Source of the DNA: Kiloniella majae
Lineage (GTDB): Bacteria > Pseudomonadota > Alphaproteobacteria > Kiloniellales > Kiloniellaceae
Direction of reading: 5' to 3'
Assembly: GCF_002118315.1 (NCBI RefSeq)
Contig: NZ_MTSZ01000003.1
Span: forward strand, 558,001 to 622,000
DNA length: 64,000 bases
The position numbers were made by a program, and so were the translations under genes. Position 1 is the first letter of the stretch; every line of letters starts with the position of its first letter. The notes below the pieces were generated by a model. That model ran no database searches and had not been told where the DNA came from. It saw only the letters and a program-made list of their open reading frames with translations. Shown in pieces: positions 8,489 to 17,368 of the stretch.

Positions 8489-9418
8489 ATGAGTTCGCAG
8501 GCAATGAATTCACGGGCAACGAGTTCAAAGGCAAAACTTACACTTGGTCCCGTTCTTTACAATTGGCCAGCTGAACAGCGGCGAGATTTTTATTTTCAAA
8601 TAGCAGACGAAGCCCCCGTTGATGTTGTCTATATTGGCGAAGTCACTTGTTCCAAGAGAGCGCCGTTTTTGACGCCTTTTATACCAGAGATTTGTGATCG
8701 CCTAGAACAGGCCGGCAAAGAAGTTGTTATCTCAACTCTGTCTCTTGTGATGTCAAAACGGGAAAGAAAGGAACAGCATGAACTTGTGCAGGATAGCCCC
8801 TGGGCTCTGGAGGCGAATGATCTTTCTGCCATAGGGTTGCTCAAGGGGCGGGAACATATCGTCGGCCCATTTGTTAATGTTTATAATGAAGATACGTTAG
8901 ACTATTTTTATGAGAACGGTGCGCAAAGAATTGTGTTGCCGTGTGAGTTATCGGGCAAAGCGATTGAACGCCTTCTATCATCCAACAAAGGCAGAGAAGT
9001 TGAAATTCAGGCTTTCGGACGCGTTCCGTTGGCCCTCTCTGCACGCTGTTATCACGCCAGGTCTCATGGGCTTAGTAAGGATGGTTGCCGGTATGTGTGC
9101 GAACAAGATCCGGACGGTATGAATGTCGAGACATTGGATGGGGAAGCTTTTCTTGCCGTAAACGGAACGCAGACGATGTCTTACACTGTGAATAATCTTT
9201 TGGGTGAGATAAATGATTTGAGCAAGCTTGGTGCGACGCATTTCAGGTTGTGGCCACAACAGGTGGATATGATCCGGGTCATCGAAATCTATCGAGCACA
9301 GTTGGACGGAGCAATTGCATATGATGCGGGGCAGGAAACTTTGTCAGAACTTGTTGATTTTGCCCCTTTTTCAAACGGATTTTATCACGGTGTAGAGGGG
9401 AACAGATTAGTCGAATAA
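8489..9418 (+). CDS. ubiV: UbiV, U32-family O2-independent ubiquinone hydroxylase subunit
   Basis: A 309-residue partner of UbiU. Four cysteines, C54 (EVTCSKR) and C187, C200, C204 (ARCYHARSHGLSKDGCRYVC), fit the 4Fe-4S ligands of UbiV. The first 15 residues (SSQAMNSRATSSKAK) are extra relative to E. coli UbiV and low in complexity; an internal start is conceivable, but ATG 8489 lies 6 bp after the ubiU stop and keeps the operon compact. Confidence 0.95.
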   Translation: MSSQAMNSRATSSKAKLTLGPVLYNWPAEQRRDFYFQIADEAPVDVVYIGEVTCSKRAPFLTPFIPEICDRLEQAGKEVVISTLSLVMSKRERKEQHELVQDSPWALEANDLSAIGLLKGREHIVGPFVNVYNEDTLDYFYENGAQRIVLPCELSGKAIERLLSSNKGREVEIQAFGRVPLALSARCYHARSHGLSKDGCRYVCEQDPDGMNVETLDGEAFLAVNGTQTMSYTVNNLLGEINDLSKLGATHFRLWPQQVDMIRVIEIYRAQLDGAIAYDAGQETLSELVDFAPFSNGFYHGVEGNRLVE

Positions 9419-9531
9419 CTTGGCCAGACGATGACGCAGTCTATAATGACGGTTTCAAATCAGGTTGTTAACATGTTATGGTACCTCTCGGTAGGTAAAG
9501 ATTTCACCATACATTAACTTCGCAGGTTGGC

Positions 9532-9987
9532 TTGGATTTGTACTCGAAACAAGAGCGTCTGGCGTGGGATGCGAAAAATAGAGCTCTCTATGAGTACTGG
9601 CTTTCCATTCACCCTGATAGTGACACACTTCCCGGGCGGCAACACCTTGATCCGATTGATATCCCATCCCTATTACCGAATGTCTGGCTTGTTGACGTTG
9701 TCAAAGATCCGGTCAGGTTTCGGTTTCGTCTGTTTGGCACAGCCCATTATGGTGCAATGGACCGGGACTGCACCGGAATGTGGATTGACGAAGCTTTTCC
9801 AAGCTTCCCGGGATCAGAAGTTTATAGCGACTATATAAATCTTATTGAGAATGGCGTGCCAAGCTATCGCAAAGGCCCTGCTTCATTCCATATTCCGAAT
9901 TATAAAACGATAGAGCGTATTATGTTGCCTCTGGCTGAAAATGGTACTGATGTGAATATGATTTTGGCTCTGACGGTTTATTTTTAA
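9532..9987 (+). CDS. PAS_5-type PAS-domain protein
   Basis: A 151-residue lone PAS protein, second of its family in the window. It shows the PAS_5 marks: YEYWLSIHPDSDTLPGRQHLDPIDIPSLLPNVWLVDVV, then a strand RFRFRLFGTAHYGAMDRDCTGMWIDE. No ATG is available near the N terminus; TTG 9532 behind GCAGG is the likely start. It follows ubiV by about 110 bp and could be co-transcribed, but no functional tie is shown. Confidence 0.75.
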   Translation: MDLYSKQERLAWDAKNRALYEYWLSIHPDSDTLPGRQHLDPIDIPSLLPNVWLVDVVKDPVRFRFRLFGTAHYGAMDRDCTGMWIDEAFPSFPGSEVYSDYINLIENGVPSYRKGPASFHIPNYKTIERIMLPLAENGTDVNMILALTVYF

Positions 9988-10090
9988 TTTCATTTGAATT
10001 TGTTTTGTTTGAGATATTTTTAGAGCACTTTCTTCTCTAAATTTTACGTTATTCCATTTTGACTATAACTCGTTTTCCCGGGGAAAAATC

Positions 10091-11413
10091 ATGTCTGTAG
10101 TGCAAGAGCTCTATCTTGAAAAATTAATGGCTGCTTCCACGGCTGCACAAATGATTGAGGACAACAGCAATCTGATGATTTCGATGGGGGTGTCGATGCC
10201 TCCGGCCTTAATGCGGGCGGTTGCAGATCGGGCAATGAACAGGGACCTTACCTGTTTGAAAACGTATTACATGCATGCGAGCTCGTATGCTGGCGAGACA
10301 ATTCTCGATCCGAAAATAATGTCTGTTATCAAGCCGCATTCGCTCTTTATGAGCAGTCATGATCGACAGATTGAAAAGCTTGGGTTGGAGCAAGGGGAGC
10401 GTTGGCTGGAATACATTCCAAGTACCTTTCATCAGGTCGGCCGCCTTATGAGTGAAACTTTGGGGGCAGATTGTTTTATTGCTACCGTCTCCCCTATGGA
10501 TAGACACGGATACTTCAGTTTAGGGACCAATAGTGATTATGGAACCACAGTTGCGCGTAATTGTGGGAAGCTGATCATTGAAGTGAACAAGGAAATGCCA
10601 AGGGTTTTTGGTGAAGCACTCATTCATATTTCAGAAGTAGATGCCATTGTTGAAAATCATGTTCCCCTTCAGGAAGTTTTGCCATCAGCGCCACAAAAGG
10701 TGGATGAGGTTATTGCCAGGCAAATAGTCGAGTTGATCCCGGACGGCACGACTATTCAAATGGGGGTTGGTGGTGTGCCAAATGCCGTGGCTGGTTTTCT
10801 GGCAAAACATAACGATTTGGGGCTGCACAGTGAGCTGTTGTCACCGGGGATTATGGATCTGATAAAAAGTGGCGTTATCAATGGCCAACGTAAAACGTTA
10901 CACAGATTGAAACACCTGTTTACTTTGGCGCTGGGTAACAAAGAACTCTATGATTTTATGGATGATAACCCATCGCTTGCGGGATACCCTGCTTCTTATA
11001 TTAATGATCCGACAATTATTGCTCAGAACGAGAATATGATCTCGGTAAATTCAGCATTACAGGTTGATTTAACCGGTCAAATTAATGCTGAGTATCTAAG
11101 AGGGCGAGAGTTTAGTGGCCCGGGCGGGCAGCTTGATTTTGTGCGTGGTGCCTATGCGTCTCGTGGTGGCAAGTCTTTTGTTGCTTTGCATTCAACGGCA
11201 AAAGCGGGAAGTGTTTCTCGAATTGTATCTCAATTGGACGGGCCCGCGACGGACCCCCGGATGGATACACATCACGTTGTGACTGAATATGGTATGGTTG
11301 ATCTAAAGGGCTTGTCACTTTCTCAAAGAGCAGAGTCTCTGATCTCTATTGCCCATCCTGATTTCCGGGATGAGTTGAGAGAAATGGCCAAATCACGTGG
11401 TTTGTTAAGCTGA
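10091..11413 (+). CDS. Acetyl-CoA hydrolase/transferase-family CoA-transferase
   Basis: A 440-residue class I CoA-transferase of the acetyl-CoA hydrolase / 4-hydroxybutyrate CoA-transferase family. Two Rossmann-like halves are visible. The second contains GVGGVPNAV (CoA-binding loop), LHSELLSPGIMDL with the expected catalytic Glu, TGQINAE, and GPGGQLDFVRGA. Such enzymes move CoA between acetyl-CoA and carboxylates such as succinate, 4-hydroxybutyrate or butyrate; substrate choice cannot be read directly. A succinate-semialdehyde dehydrogenase occurs elsewhere in the window (57135), which would fit 4-hydroxybutyrate use, but the genes are not linked. Confidence 0.88.
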   Translation: MSVVQELYLEKLMAASTAAQMIEDNSNLMISMGVSMPPALMRAVADRAMNRDLTCLKTYYMHASSYAGETILDPKIMSVIKPHSLFMSSHDRQIEKLGLEQGERWLEYIPSTFHQVGRLMSETLGADCFIATVSPMDRHGYFSLGTNSDYGTTVARNCGKLIIEVNKEMPRVFGEALIHISEVDAIVENHVPLQEVLPSAPQKVDEVIARQIVELIPDGTTIQMGVGGVPNAVAGFLAKHNDLGLHSELLSPGIMDLIKSGVINGQRKTLHRLKHLFTLALGNKELYDFMDDNPSLAGYPASYINDPTIIAQNENMISVNSALQVDLTGQINAEYLRGREFSGPGGQLDFVRGAYASRGGKSFVALHSTAKAGSVSRIVSQLDGPATDPRMDTHHVVTEYGMVDLKGLSLSQRAESLISIAHPDFRDELREMAKSRGLLS

Positions 11414-11569
11414 TTGTACTGTTAAATTGTATTGCCACAATCAAGGCATGTTATAATTATATGACGGGCTTTGTTGCGGTGCACAATTGATCTGGTTATA
11501 GTGGTCTCTACGCGTCATTGGGCACGAACATTATCGAGCATTATTCCCGGCACCACAGAGATCTATAAA

Positions 11570-12340
11570 ATGGCTAAACGTACAACTATCCCACAGATTA
11601 TGCGCCTTAAGGGGCAGCGCCCTATTGTAAGCCTAACGGCGTACACCGCATCACTGGCTAATCTGTTGGACGAACATGTCGATTTTCTGTTGGTTGGTGA
11701 TAGCATGGGGATGGTTATTTACGGAATGCCTAATACCCTGAGTGTTACGTTGGATATGATGATTGCCCATGGAGCTGCGGTTGTACGGGGGAGTAAAAAG
11801 GCATGTGTAATTGTGGATATGCCATTTGGTAGCTATCAGGCATCTCCGGCACAGGCTTTTGAAAACGCGGCACGCATTATGTCCGAGACGGGGTGTGCAG
11901 GTATCAAGCTTGAAGGTGGCCAGGAAATGGCTGAAACTATCGCGTTTCTTGTCGAACGCGGTGTGCCTGTTTTGGCTCATGTGGGGCTGTTGCCACAACA
12001 TGCCAACAGAGTTGGCGGATTTCTAACGCAACGCGATGAAGAGAAAATCTTGGCCGATGCTCATGCGGTCACTGAGGCGGGTGCCTTTGCGACCGTAATC
12101 GAGTGTACAGAACCTGCTATTTCGCGTCGGATAAGTGAAGAGATTGCAATTCCGACAATTGGTATTGGTGCTGGATCAGATTGCGATGGTCAAATTTTGG
12201 TGACTGAAGACATGATCGGTCAGGGAACAGGCTATGTTCCTTCTTTTGTTAAACGATACGCGCAAGTGCATGAAGATATCACCAAAGCGGTTCAGAACTA
12301 TGCGAATGACGTTCGCAACCGGGATTTCCCCAGTAATTAA
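11570..12340 (+). CDS. panB: 3-methyl-2-oxobutanoate hydroxymethyltransferase
   Basis: 256 residues from ATG 11570. The frame is open to 11471, but the [25 protein letters not shown] start matches family N termini. PanB adds a hydroxymethyl group from methylene-tetrahydrofolate to 2-oxoisovalerate, the first pantothenate step. Recognisable parts are [13 protein letters not shown], with the Mg-binding Asp, GIKLEGG, HVGLLPQ and [15 protein letters not shown]. panC is not adjacent. The stop is followed by a short tandem repeat. Confidence 0.95.
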   Translation: MAKRTTIPQIMRLKGQRPIVSLTAYTASLANLLDEHVDFLLVGDSMGMVIYGMPNTLSVTLDMMIAHGAAVVRGSKKACVIVDMPFGSYQASPAQAFENAARIMSETGCAGIKLEGGQEMAETIAFLVERGVPVLAHVGLLPQHANRVGGFLTQRDEEKILADAHAVTEAGAFATVIECTEPAISRRISEEIAIPTIGIGAGSDCDGQILVTEDMIGQGTGYVPSFVKRYAQVHEDITKAVQNYANDVRNRDFPSN

Positions 12341-12349
12341 TCGGTAACC

Positions 12350-12389
12350 CCAATAGTTATTTTGTGATCCCGATAGTTATTTTGTGATC
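12350..12389. repeat. Two-copy 20-bp tandem repeat
   Basis: ATAGTTATTTTGTGATC occurs at 12353-12369 and again at 12373-12389, an exact 17-bp core with a 20-bp period, in the short gap between panB and the converging NTF2-like gene. No function is evident; it looks like replication slippage in non-coding sequence. Confidence 0.7.
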
Positions 12390-12404
12390 AGAGTGATTTT
12401 TTAA

Positions 12405-12842
12405 TTATTTCTCTAGCCAGAGTTTTAACTTATCTGGGGTCCTGGTGAGACCCTTTGTTATAAGCTCCTGCATTCGTGAGCCGTGGTAATATCGTTCTTC
12501 CTGAATTTTGTTTCTTTTCCATTGCTGCCAATGCAGGCCGTTGATGTGAATTTCCTGACCTTCTTGATCAGTGAAGCTCGATTTATTGAGAAACAGGCAA
12601 ACTTGTTGCTCTGGGATCATGATTAGATCTTCAATCCTGCCAGCTATAGCTTTGGCACTTTTGATATAGGGCTCCTGCTTTTTCCGGCTTTCGGCTTTAT
12701 CTTGTGCAAACAGATTGTCATTTTCAAACATGATCCCTGTGTCATCGAAATATAAATCCAAAGCTTCCAGAACCTTTCCCTGATTAAGCAGGTGGACTTG
12801 ATCTTTTACGTTGGTTTCGAAATCATCTGGTAAAACATGCAT
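12405..12842 (-). CDS. SnoaL/NTF2-like fold protein of unknown function
   Basis: A 145-residue cytoplasmic protein. A helical N-terminal half with an acidic pocket (LDLYFDDTGIMFENDN) is followed by strands ending in HINGLHWQQWKRNKIQEERYYHG. This pattern is typical of SnoaL-like, NTF2-fold proteins, which are small-molecule binding or isomerase-type cups. The fold call is from pattern only and no substrate can be proposed. A clear start ATG is followed by HVLPDDFETNVKDQV. Confidence 0.5.
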   Translation of the reverse strand: MHVLPDDFETNVKDQVHLLNQGKVLEALDLYFDDTGIMFENDNLFAQDKAESRKKQEPYIKSAKAIAGRIEDLIMIPEQQVCLFLNKSSFTDQEGQEIHINGLHWQQWKRNKIQEERYYHGSRMQELITKGLTRTPDKLKLWLEK

Positions 12843-13090
12843 TGGGAGATCCCTAACCGTTATAACGAATGGTATTTGGAGTGATTGTTTTTGCTTTTAG
12901 AGGTTACCGTCACTTTAGAAAGTAACATTATGTTGAACGAGCCTGTTTAGCTTCTCACTAACTTCTTAAGGTGGTCGAATTTTCTTTTATGATCTCGCAG
13001 GCTCTGACATAAGGGCATCAGGAATGAGAACGTGGATTTATCTCTGCTTTCTCACAATGGAGTTATAGACAACATATTATAAATGAGGGC

Positions 13091-13318
13091 ATGAACGTGA
13101 GCGAAAGAAATACAGAAAGTGATGAGCTACTTGACGGTTTGAGAGACGAATTGGTTGAATTCGGCGCAGAAGACCTGATTGTTTTTGGTTTGAAGTACAC
13201 AGATGATGATGAAATTGATCTTTCTATCTGGGATTCTTTAGGTGATCCGGAACTGGTTGCTGATCTATTGGAAGATTATGTAAAAGCGTATCGTCGCGAG
13301 AATAAGCCCAAAAAATAA
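13091..13318 (+). CDS. Small acidic protein of unknown function
   Basis: 75 residues, strongly acidic, mostly predicted helix (ELLDGLRDELVEFGAEDLIVFGLKY, then DPELVADLLEDYVKAYRRENKP). No signal peptide, cysteine or recognised motif. An ATG with upstream GAGGGC at a plausible distance supports translation. It is 42 bp ahead of the next unknown gene and in the same direction, so the two probably form a pair leading toward bisC. Function not recognised. Confidence 0.6.
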   Translation: MNVSERNTESDELLDGLRDELVEFGAEDLIVFGLKYTDDDEIDLSIWDSLGDPELVADLLEDYVKAYRRENKPKK

Positions 13319-13360
13319 TCGACCTGATTAGTTAAGATTTAAAATTAAAAGAACGAAGAT

Positions 13361-13717
13361 ATGAGCGAAAACGAAACCAAAGATGAAGAGTTTTCATGGG
13401 ATACTACTGTTACCCTTCGTGGCAGTGAGGTAGTTATTCCCCTTAAGGCCTCAGTGATCAAGCAAGAGATCGAAGACCAGATTTCGATTAAGGGCTCGCA
13501 TCGAAAGGCTATCTTGCGATCTACCATCAAGAAATTTTCTGCAGGTTTGAAAAAAGGAGCAGAAAATTTACAGGACGAGGCTTTGCAGGAATTCCAGTGG
13601 AATGCTTTTATTCTGTTGATTGATGATATTATTGCCAACCGGCACATGGCAATGAGGTCAGATTCATCATTGGTTGAGGCAGCTATTGCTGACCCTCGGT
13701 TGCAAGCGCCAAAGTAA
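13361..13717 (+). CDS. Protein of unknown function, 118 residues
   Basis: A soluble protein with an acidic N terminus, a short strand segment (SWDTTVTLRGSEVVIPL) and a long helical C-terminal half (FSAGLKKGAENLQDEALQEFQWNAF in outline). No family is recognised. It follows the 75-residue acidic gene and lies 85 bp before bisC on the same strand. That placement could mean a chaperone or accessory role for the molybdoenzyme, but nothing in the sequence resembles TorD/DmsD-type chaperones. Confidence 0.6.
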   Translation: MSENETKDEEFSWDTTVTLRGSEVVIPLKASVIKQEIEDQISIKGSHRKAILRSTIKKFSAGLKKGAENLQDEALQEFQWNAFILLIDDIIANRHMAMRSDSSLVEAAIADPRLQAPK

Positions 13718-13802
13718 TTCTGTTCGGTTATCGGGCTTAGAAGCCTGTTGTGTTTTCCGGGTTGTATCTATCTGGCAATAGGTGAAGCAAGAGTGTTGTA
13801 AG

Positions 13803-16106
13803 ATGGAAAAGAGATTAACGGCGTCCCACTGGGGAACATATTATCTTTCTGTTGATCAGGGCAAGATTATTGCTGTTGAACCTCATGAAATGGATCCGGA
13901 TCCATCCGCTATCGGCCAATCTTTTGTTGATGGTATACAACATGCCTGTCGCGTGAAGCGCCCTGCAGTTCGTAAAAGTTACCTGGAAAAAGGCCCTGGT
14001 GCAGCAACAGATAAACGTGGTGCTGAACCTTTTGTCGAGGTGGAATGGGATACTGCTTTTGAGCTTGTTGCCAAAGAATTGGATCGTGTTCGAACCGACT
14101 TTGGCAATCAGTCTATTTTTGCTGGATCTTATGGGTGGGCCAGTGCCGGGCGCTTTCATCATGCGCCAAGTCAAATTCATCGCTTTATGAATTCTATTGG
14201 TGGTTACACCAAATCCGTGAACACATACAGCTATGCTGCGTCTGAAGTAATTCTCCCCCATGTCGTTGGTACGATGGATTGGTTGCTGTCACAGCATACG
14301 TCCTGGCCCGTATTGGAAAAACATTGTCAGTTGATGGTAATGTTTGGTGGCGTGGCTCTGAAAAATGGGCAGATTAATGCTGGTGGTGTTGGCCGCCATT
14401 CGGCAAGGGAAGGTCTGCTTGCTTGTAAGAAGGCGGGTACAAGATTTGTTAATTTCAGCCCGATCCGCGAAGATGTTGACGATGCGTTGGATGCCCAACA
14501 CCATCAACTCGTGCCTAATAGTGATGTCGCCATCATGCTTGCCTTGGCATACCATCTTTATGATGGCGGGCGACACGATCAGGAATTCCTGAATAAATAC
14601 TGTGTTGGATTTGATCAGTTCAAGCCGTACCTGTTAGGAAAAACTGACGGACAGGCCAAAGACGCTAACTGGGCCGAGAGGATTTCAGGTGTTGAAGCAT
14701 CGGTCATTCGTGATCTTGCGGAAGAGATGGCAAGTAAACGAACGATGATTACGGCCAGTTGGTCCCTTCAACGTGCGGATCATGGTGAGCAAACTCATTG
14801 GATGGCGATTGTTCTGGCTGCAATGCTGGGGCAAATCGGTTTGCCTGGTGGGGGCTTTGGGCTCGGGTATGCTGGCGTTAACGGTGTCGGACATCAATTC
14901 AGAAACTTTACTTGGGCGTCATTGGATCAAGGCGTCAATAATGTCCGGGATTTTATCCCTGTGGCGCGGATCAGTGACCTGCTGTTAAATCCGGGTGGTC
15001 GTTTTAGCTATAATGGACAGTGCTATACCTATCCAGATACCAAGGTGGTGTACTGGGCAGGGGGCAATCCATTCCATCACCATCAGGATTTGAACCGTCT
15101 GCTAAAGGCGTGGCAAAAGCCGGATAGTATTATTGTTCATGAGCAAACATGGAATGCATTGTCTCGTCACGCAGACATAGTTTTGCCGGCGACGATGACT
15201 GCCGAACGCAATGATATTGTTTGTGCAAAGCGGGATGATGATATCTTTGCCTTAAAACAGGTTGTTGAGCCTGTTGGAGAAGCCAAAAACGATTACGATA
15301 TCTTTTGCGGGATCGCACGTGCGATTGGCGTTTTGGATCGTTTCAGTGAAGGTCGTGATGAAATGGATTGGCTCAAAGTGTTTCATGCGAAAAACCGTCA
15401 ACGCGCTGCCAGCTTTGGTATCGATATGCCGGATTTTGACAGTTTCTGGGAGGCAGGAGAATATTCCCTGCCTGTTGGTAAAGAATTAGTCCTACTTGAA
15501 GATTTTCGGAATGACCCGGAAGGCCATAAGCTCAGAACGCCATCTGGATTGATTGAGATTTATTCCAAGACGGTTGCTTCTTTTAATTTGGAAAGTTGCC
15601 AGGGGCATCCGATGTGGCTGGAGCCTAAAGAGTGGCTGAGATCTTCTTGTGCCAAGAAATTCCCTTTACACCTTATATCAAATCAACCTGCAACGCGTCT
15701 GCATAGCCAGCTTGATCATGGAAAGACCAGTCAGGAAAATAAAGTGTCTGGCCGTGAAGCGATGACAATGCATCCTGATGATGCGTTGGAGCGAAACCTC
15801 GAGGTCGGTGATGTTGTTCGGGTTTTCAATGATCGCGGCGCCACCCTTGCGGGATTGCTTATTAGTACGGCAGTACAGCCCGGCGTTGTGCAACTTCCTA
15901 CTGGGGCATGGTACGATCCGGTCGAGCCTGGGGTGATTGGCAGCTTGGATAAAGCCGGAAACCCCAATGTTTTGACCAGAGACGAAGGATCATCAGAGCT
16001 GGGGCAGGGACCAACGGCTCACTCAACACTTGTTGATGTTGAAAAATACTTAGGCCCTGTTCCAGAGGTTACAGTCTACACGCCCCCTGAAATGATATCT
16101 CGCTAG
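13803..16106 (+). CDS. bisC: Cytoplasmic molybdopterin oxidoreductase, biotin/methionine sulfoxide reductase type
   Basis: A 767-residue DMSO-reductase-family enzyme. It has no Tat signal and no N-terminal 4Fe-4S cysteines, which fits BisC/TorZ rather than periplasmic TorA or DmsA. The YGWASAGRFHH segment provides S114, the serine that ligates molybdenum in this group. Other cofactor-contact blocks are WAGGNPFHHHQD and the C-terminal molydopterin-dinucleotide domain (VGDVVRVFNDRGATLAG and ELGQGPTAHS). Likely substrates are biotin sulfoxide, methionine sulfoxide or related S/N-oxides. ATG 13803 is chosen over GTG 13782. Cofactor maturation could use mog at 6039. Confidence 0.87.
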   Translation: MEKRLTASHWGTYYLSVDQGKIIAVEPHEMDPDPSAIGQSFVDGIQHACRVKRPAVRKSYLEKGPGAATDKRGAEPFVEVEWDTAFELVAKELDRVRTDFGNQSIFAGSYGWASAGRFHHAPSQIHRFMNSIGGYTKSVNTYSYAASEVILPHVVGTMDWLLSQHTSWPVLEKHCQLMVMFGGVALKNGQINAGGVGRHSAREGLLACKKAGTRFVNFSPIREDVDDALDAQHHQLVPNSDVAIMLALAYHLYDGGRHDQEFLNKYCVGFDQFKPYLLGKTDGQAKDANWAERISGVEASVIRDLAEEMASKRTMITASWSLQRADHGEQTHWMAIVLAAMLGQIGLPGGGFGLGYAGVNGVGHQFRNFTWASLDQGVNNVRDFIPVARISDLLLNPGGRFSYNGQCYTYPDTKVVYWAGGNPFHHHQDLNRLLKAWQKPDSIIVHEQTWNALSRHADIVLPATMTAERNDIVCAKRDDDIFALKQVVEPVGEAKNDYDIFCGIARAIGVLDRFSEGRDEMDWLKVFHAKNRQRAASFGIDMPDFDSFWEAGEYSLPVGKELVLLEDFRNDPEGHKLRTPSGLIEIYSKTVASFNLESCQGHPMWLEPKEWLRSSCAKKFPLHLISNQPATRLHSQLDHGKTSQENKVSGREAMTMHPDDALERNLEVGDVVRVFNDRGATLAGLLISTAVQPGVVQLPTGAWYDPVEPGVIGSLDKAGNPNVLTRDEGSSELGQGPTAHSTLVDVEKYLGPVPEVTVYTPPEMISR

Positions 16107-16122
16107 ATGACACCAGAAATAA

Positions 16123-16168
16123 ATGAAGTAGCAATGAAGGCGGCTTTTTAACCTTCATTCCTACTCAT
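16123..16168. terminator. Bidirectional hairpin between bisC and the S1-like gene
   Basis: GTAG-C-AATGAAGG (16128-16140) pairs with CCTTCATT-C-CTAC (16152-16164) around an 11-base loop containing CTTTTTAA. It lies between two converging stops (16106 and 16178), so it probably ends transcription from both sides, although neither side has a long T-run after the stem. Confidence 0.5.
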
Positions 16169-16177
16169 GAAGAGATA

Positions 16178-17041
16178 TTACGGGCGATGGCTGTTTCCCC
16201 ATTTGTAGTGTGCATTTTTCAGGCTGGCAAAAACCCAGCTATCGTTTTTTCTTGGGGCATCACTTTTACTAAAGGCAGCTGATGAGACCAAATGATAGGC
16301 GCCATTTTGGTAAACAAAAGTCGGCAATGATCTTTGCGCGACATTCGTGCCGCGACAAGGGATAGCACCAACGTGAGGCAGTTTTTGTTTGGAAAGCTGT
16401 TGCGAGCATCCACTGGAAAGGCGCACGGCATGTTCCCAGCCGTTGTGATACCCGGCGTTAAACATTTTAGCTGAACCTGATCTGAGTTGGCGGCGCATGC
16501 CTTTATTAAGACTCTTTAAACCTAGCCAACCTGTATATTGGCCCAGAGGTTCTTTTAGCGTCACAATTGCCCAGTCACCAGCTATGCTGGCAAGGCTATC
16601 TGGTGATTTCGGGTTGTAACTATCAGAAATTTCAACGCGGGCAACGTTTGAGGATGCTATATGTTTATCATGCTGATAGGCAGCACGATAATGAAGTTCA
16701 TTGTTGTTCCACCATCGTTTCTCAGCCTTGTTGTAAAGGCAATTTGCTTGGGTAAATAGATGTTTTTTCCCGATCATGACGCCGGTGCAATGGTTCTTGC
16801 CACCAATGTTAAGGCGACCGATCGTACTCCAGGGGTAGGTCAGGGCGTTAACGGTACCTTTGCTGTTCTCTATCTTTGTAGATGAGGACTTTATCGATGA
16901 GGATGCTTTTGTGCCCTTTTCATTGTAGAAGGATGAGGCCTGTGTTGAAGGCGTGGACGCCGCTGATAAAATCAGCGCACTAAGACCGAGGGTGAAAGGC
17001 TTTGATATTTGAACGAAAAAGGCTGGATACTTATGAAACAT
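16178..17041 (-). CDS. Secreted S1 (trypsin-like) pseudoprotease
   Basis: A 287-residue protein with an N-terminal signal segment (hydrophobic residues 15-30, likely cleaved after TQAS). The chymotrypsin-like fold is clear from PWSTIGRLNIGGKNHCTGVMI, GDWAIVTL and the spacing of cysteines. It parallels the intact S1 protease at 32105-33157. The catalytic triad is broken: TAAHC has become TQANC (N100 for His), D156 is kept, and GDSGSP has become VAQRSLP so that Gln or Arg replaces the nucleophile region. There is no frameshift and the rest of the chain is well kept, so it is more likely a functional non-catalytic homologue than decay. It is divergent from ompA and adjacent to the adhesin locus. 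Confidence 0.85.
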   Translation of the reverse strand: MFHKYPAFFVQISKPFTLGLSALILSAASTPSTQASSFYNEKGTKASSSIKSSSTKIENSKGTVNALTYPWSTIGRLNIGGKNHCTGVMIGKKHLFTQANCLYNKAEKRWWNNNELHYRAAYQHDKHIASSNVARVEISDSYNPKSPDSLASIAGDWAIVTLKEPLGQYTGWLGLKSLNKGMRRQLRSGSAKMFNAGYHNGWEHAVRLSSGCSQQLSKQKLPHVGAIPCRGTNVAQRSLPTFVYQNGAYHLVSSAAFSKSDAPRKNDSWVFASLKNAHYKWGNSHRP

Positions 17042-17368
17042 CTACAAACAAACTCTTGTTGAAAACTCTGCGGTGAACTCTGTGGTGAGAATGAAAGTAT
17101 CAAGTTGTTTTGTAGGTGGGTGTGACCATTTTGGGATTCTTTTTTTAACCGATTCTTAATAAATTCAGGCCTCTATAGCTAATCAAACTTTAAATTTGAA
17201 AGTTGGAGTTTGGCCCTGTTTCGAGCTTATTTATGTGAGAATTTGGAAAAATCTGGTGTGAAGAAGAGAAAATTCTTTACTATGGCTTGCTCTTAAGAGT
17301 TTGAAACGGTATAGCTATTACTGAATTTATTTCTGCTGTGGGTTGCAGCACTCATTAAGGGGTGGACA
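17042..17368. other. Divergent promoter region between pseudoprotease and OmpA-like gene
   Basis: This 327-bp AT-rich gap contains a near-tandem 12-bp repeat (AACTCTGCGGTG / AACTCTGTGGTG, about 17064-17087) close to the pseudoprotease start, and a small palindrome AACTTT-N7-AAAGTT at 17186-17204. The OmpA-side end carries a strong ribosome site (AAGGGGTGG). No RNA gene is apparent. Confidence 0.45.
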
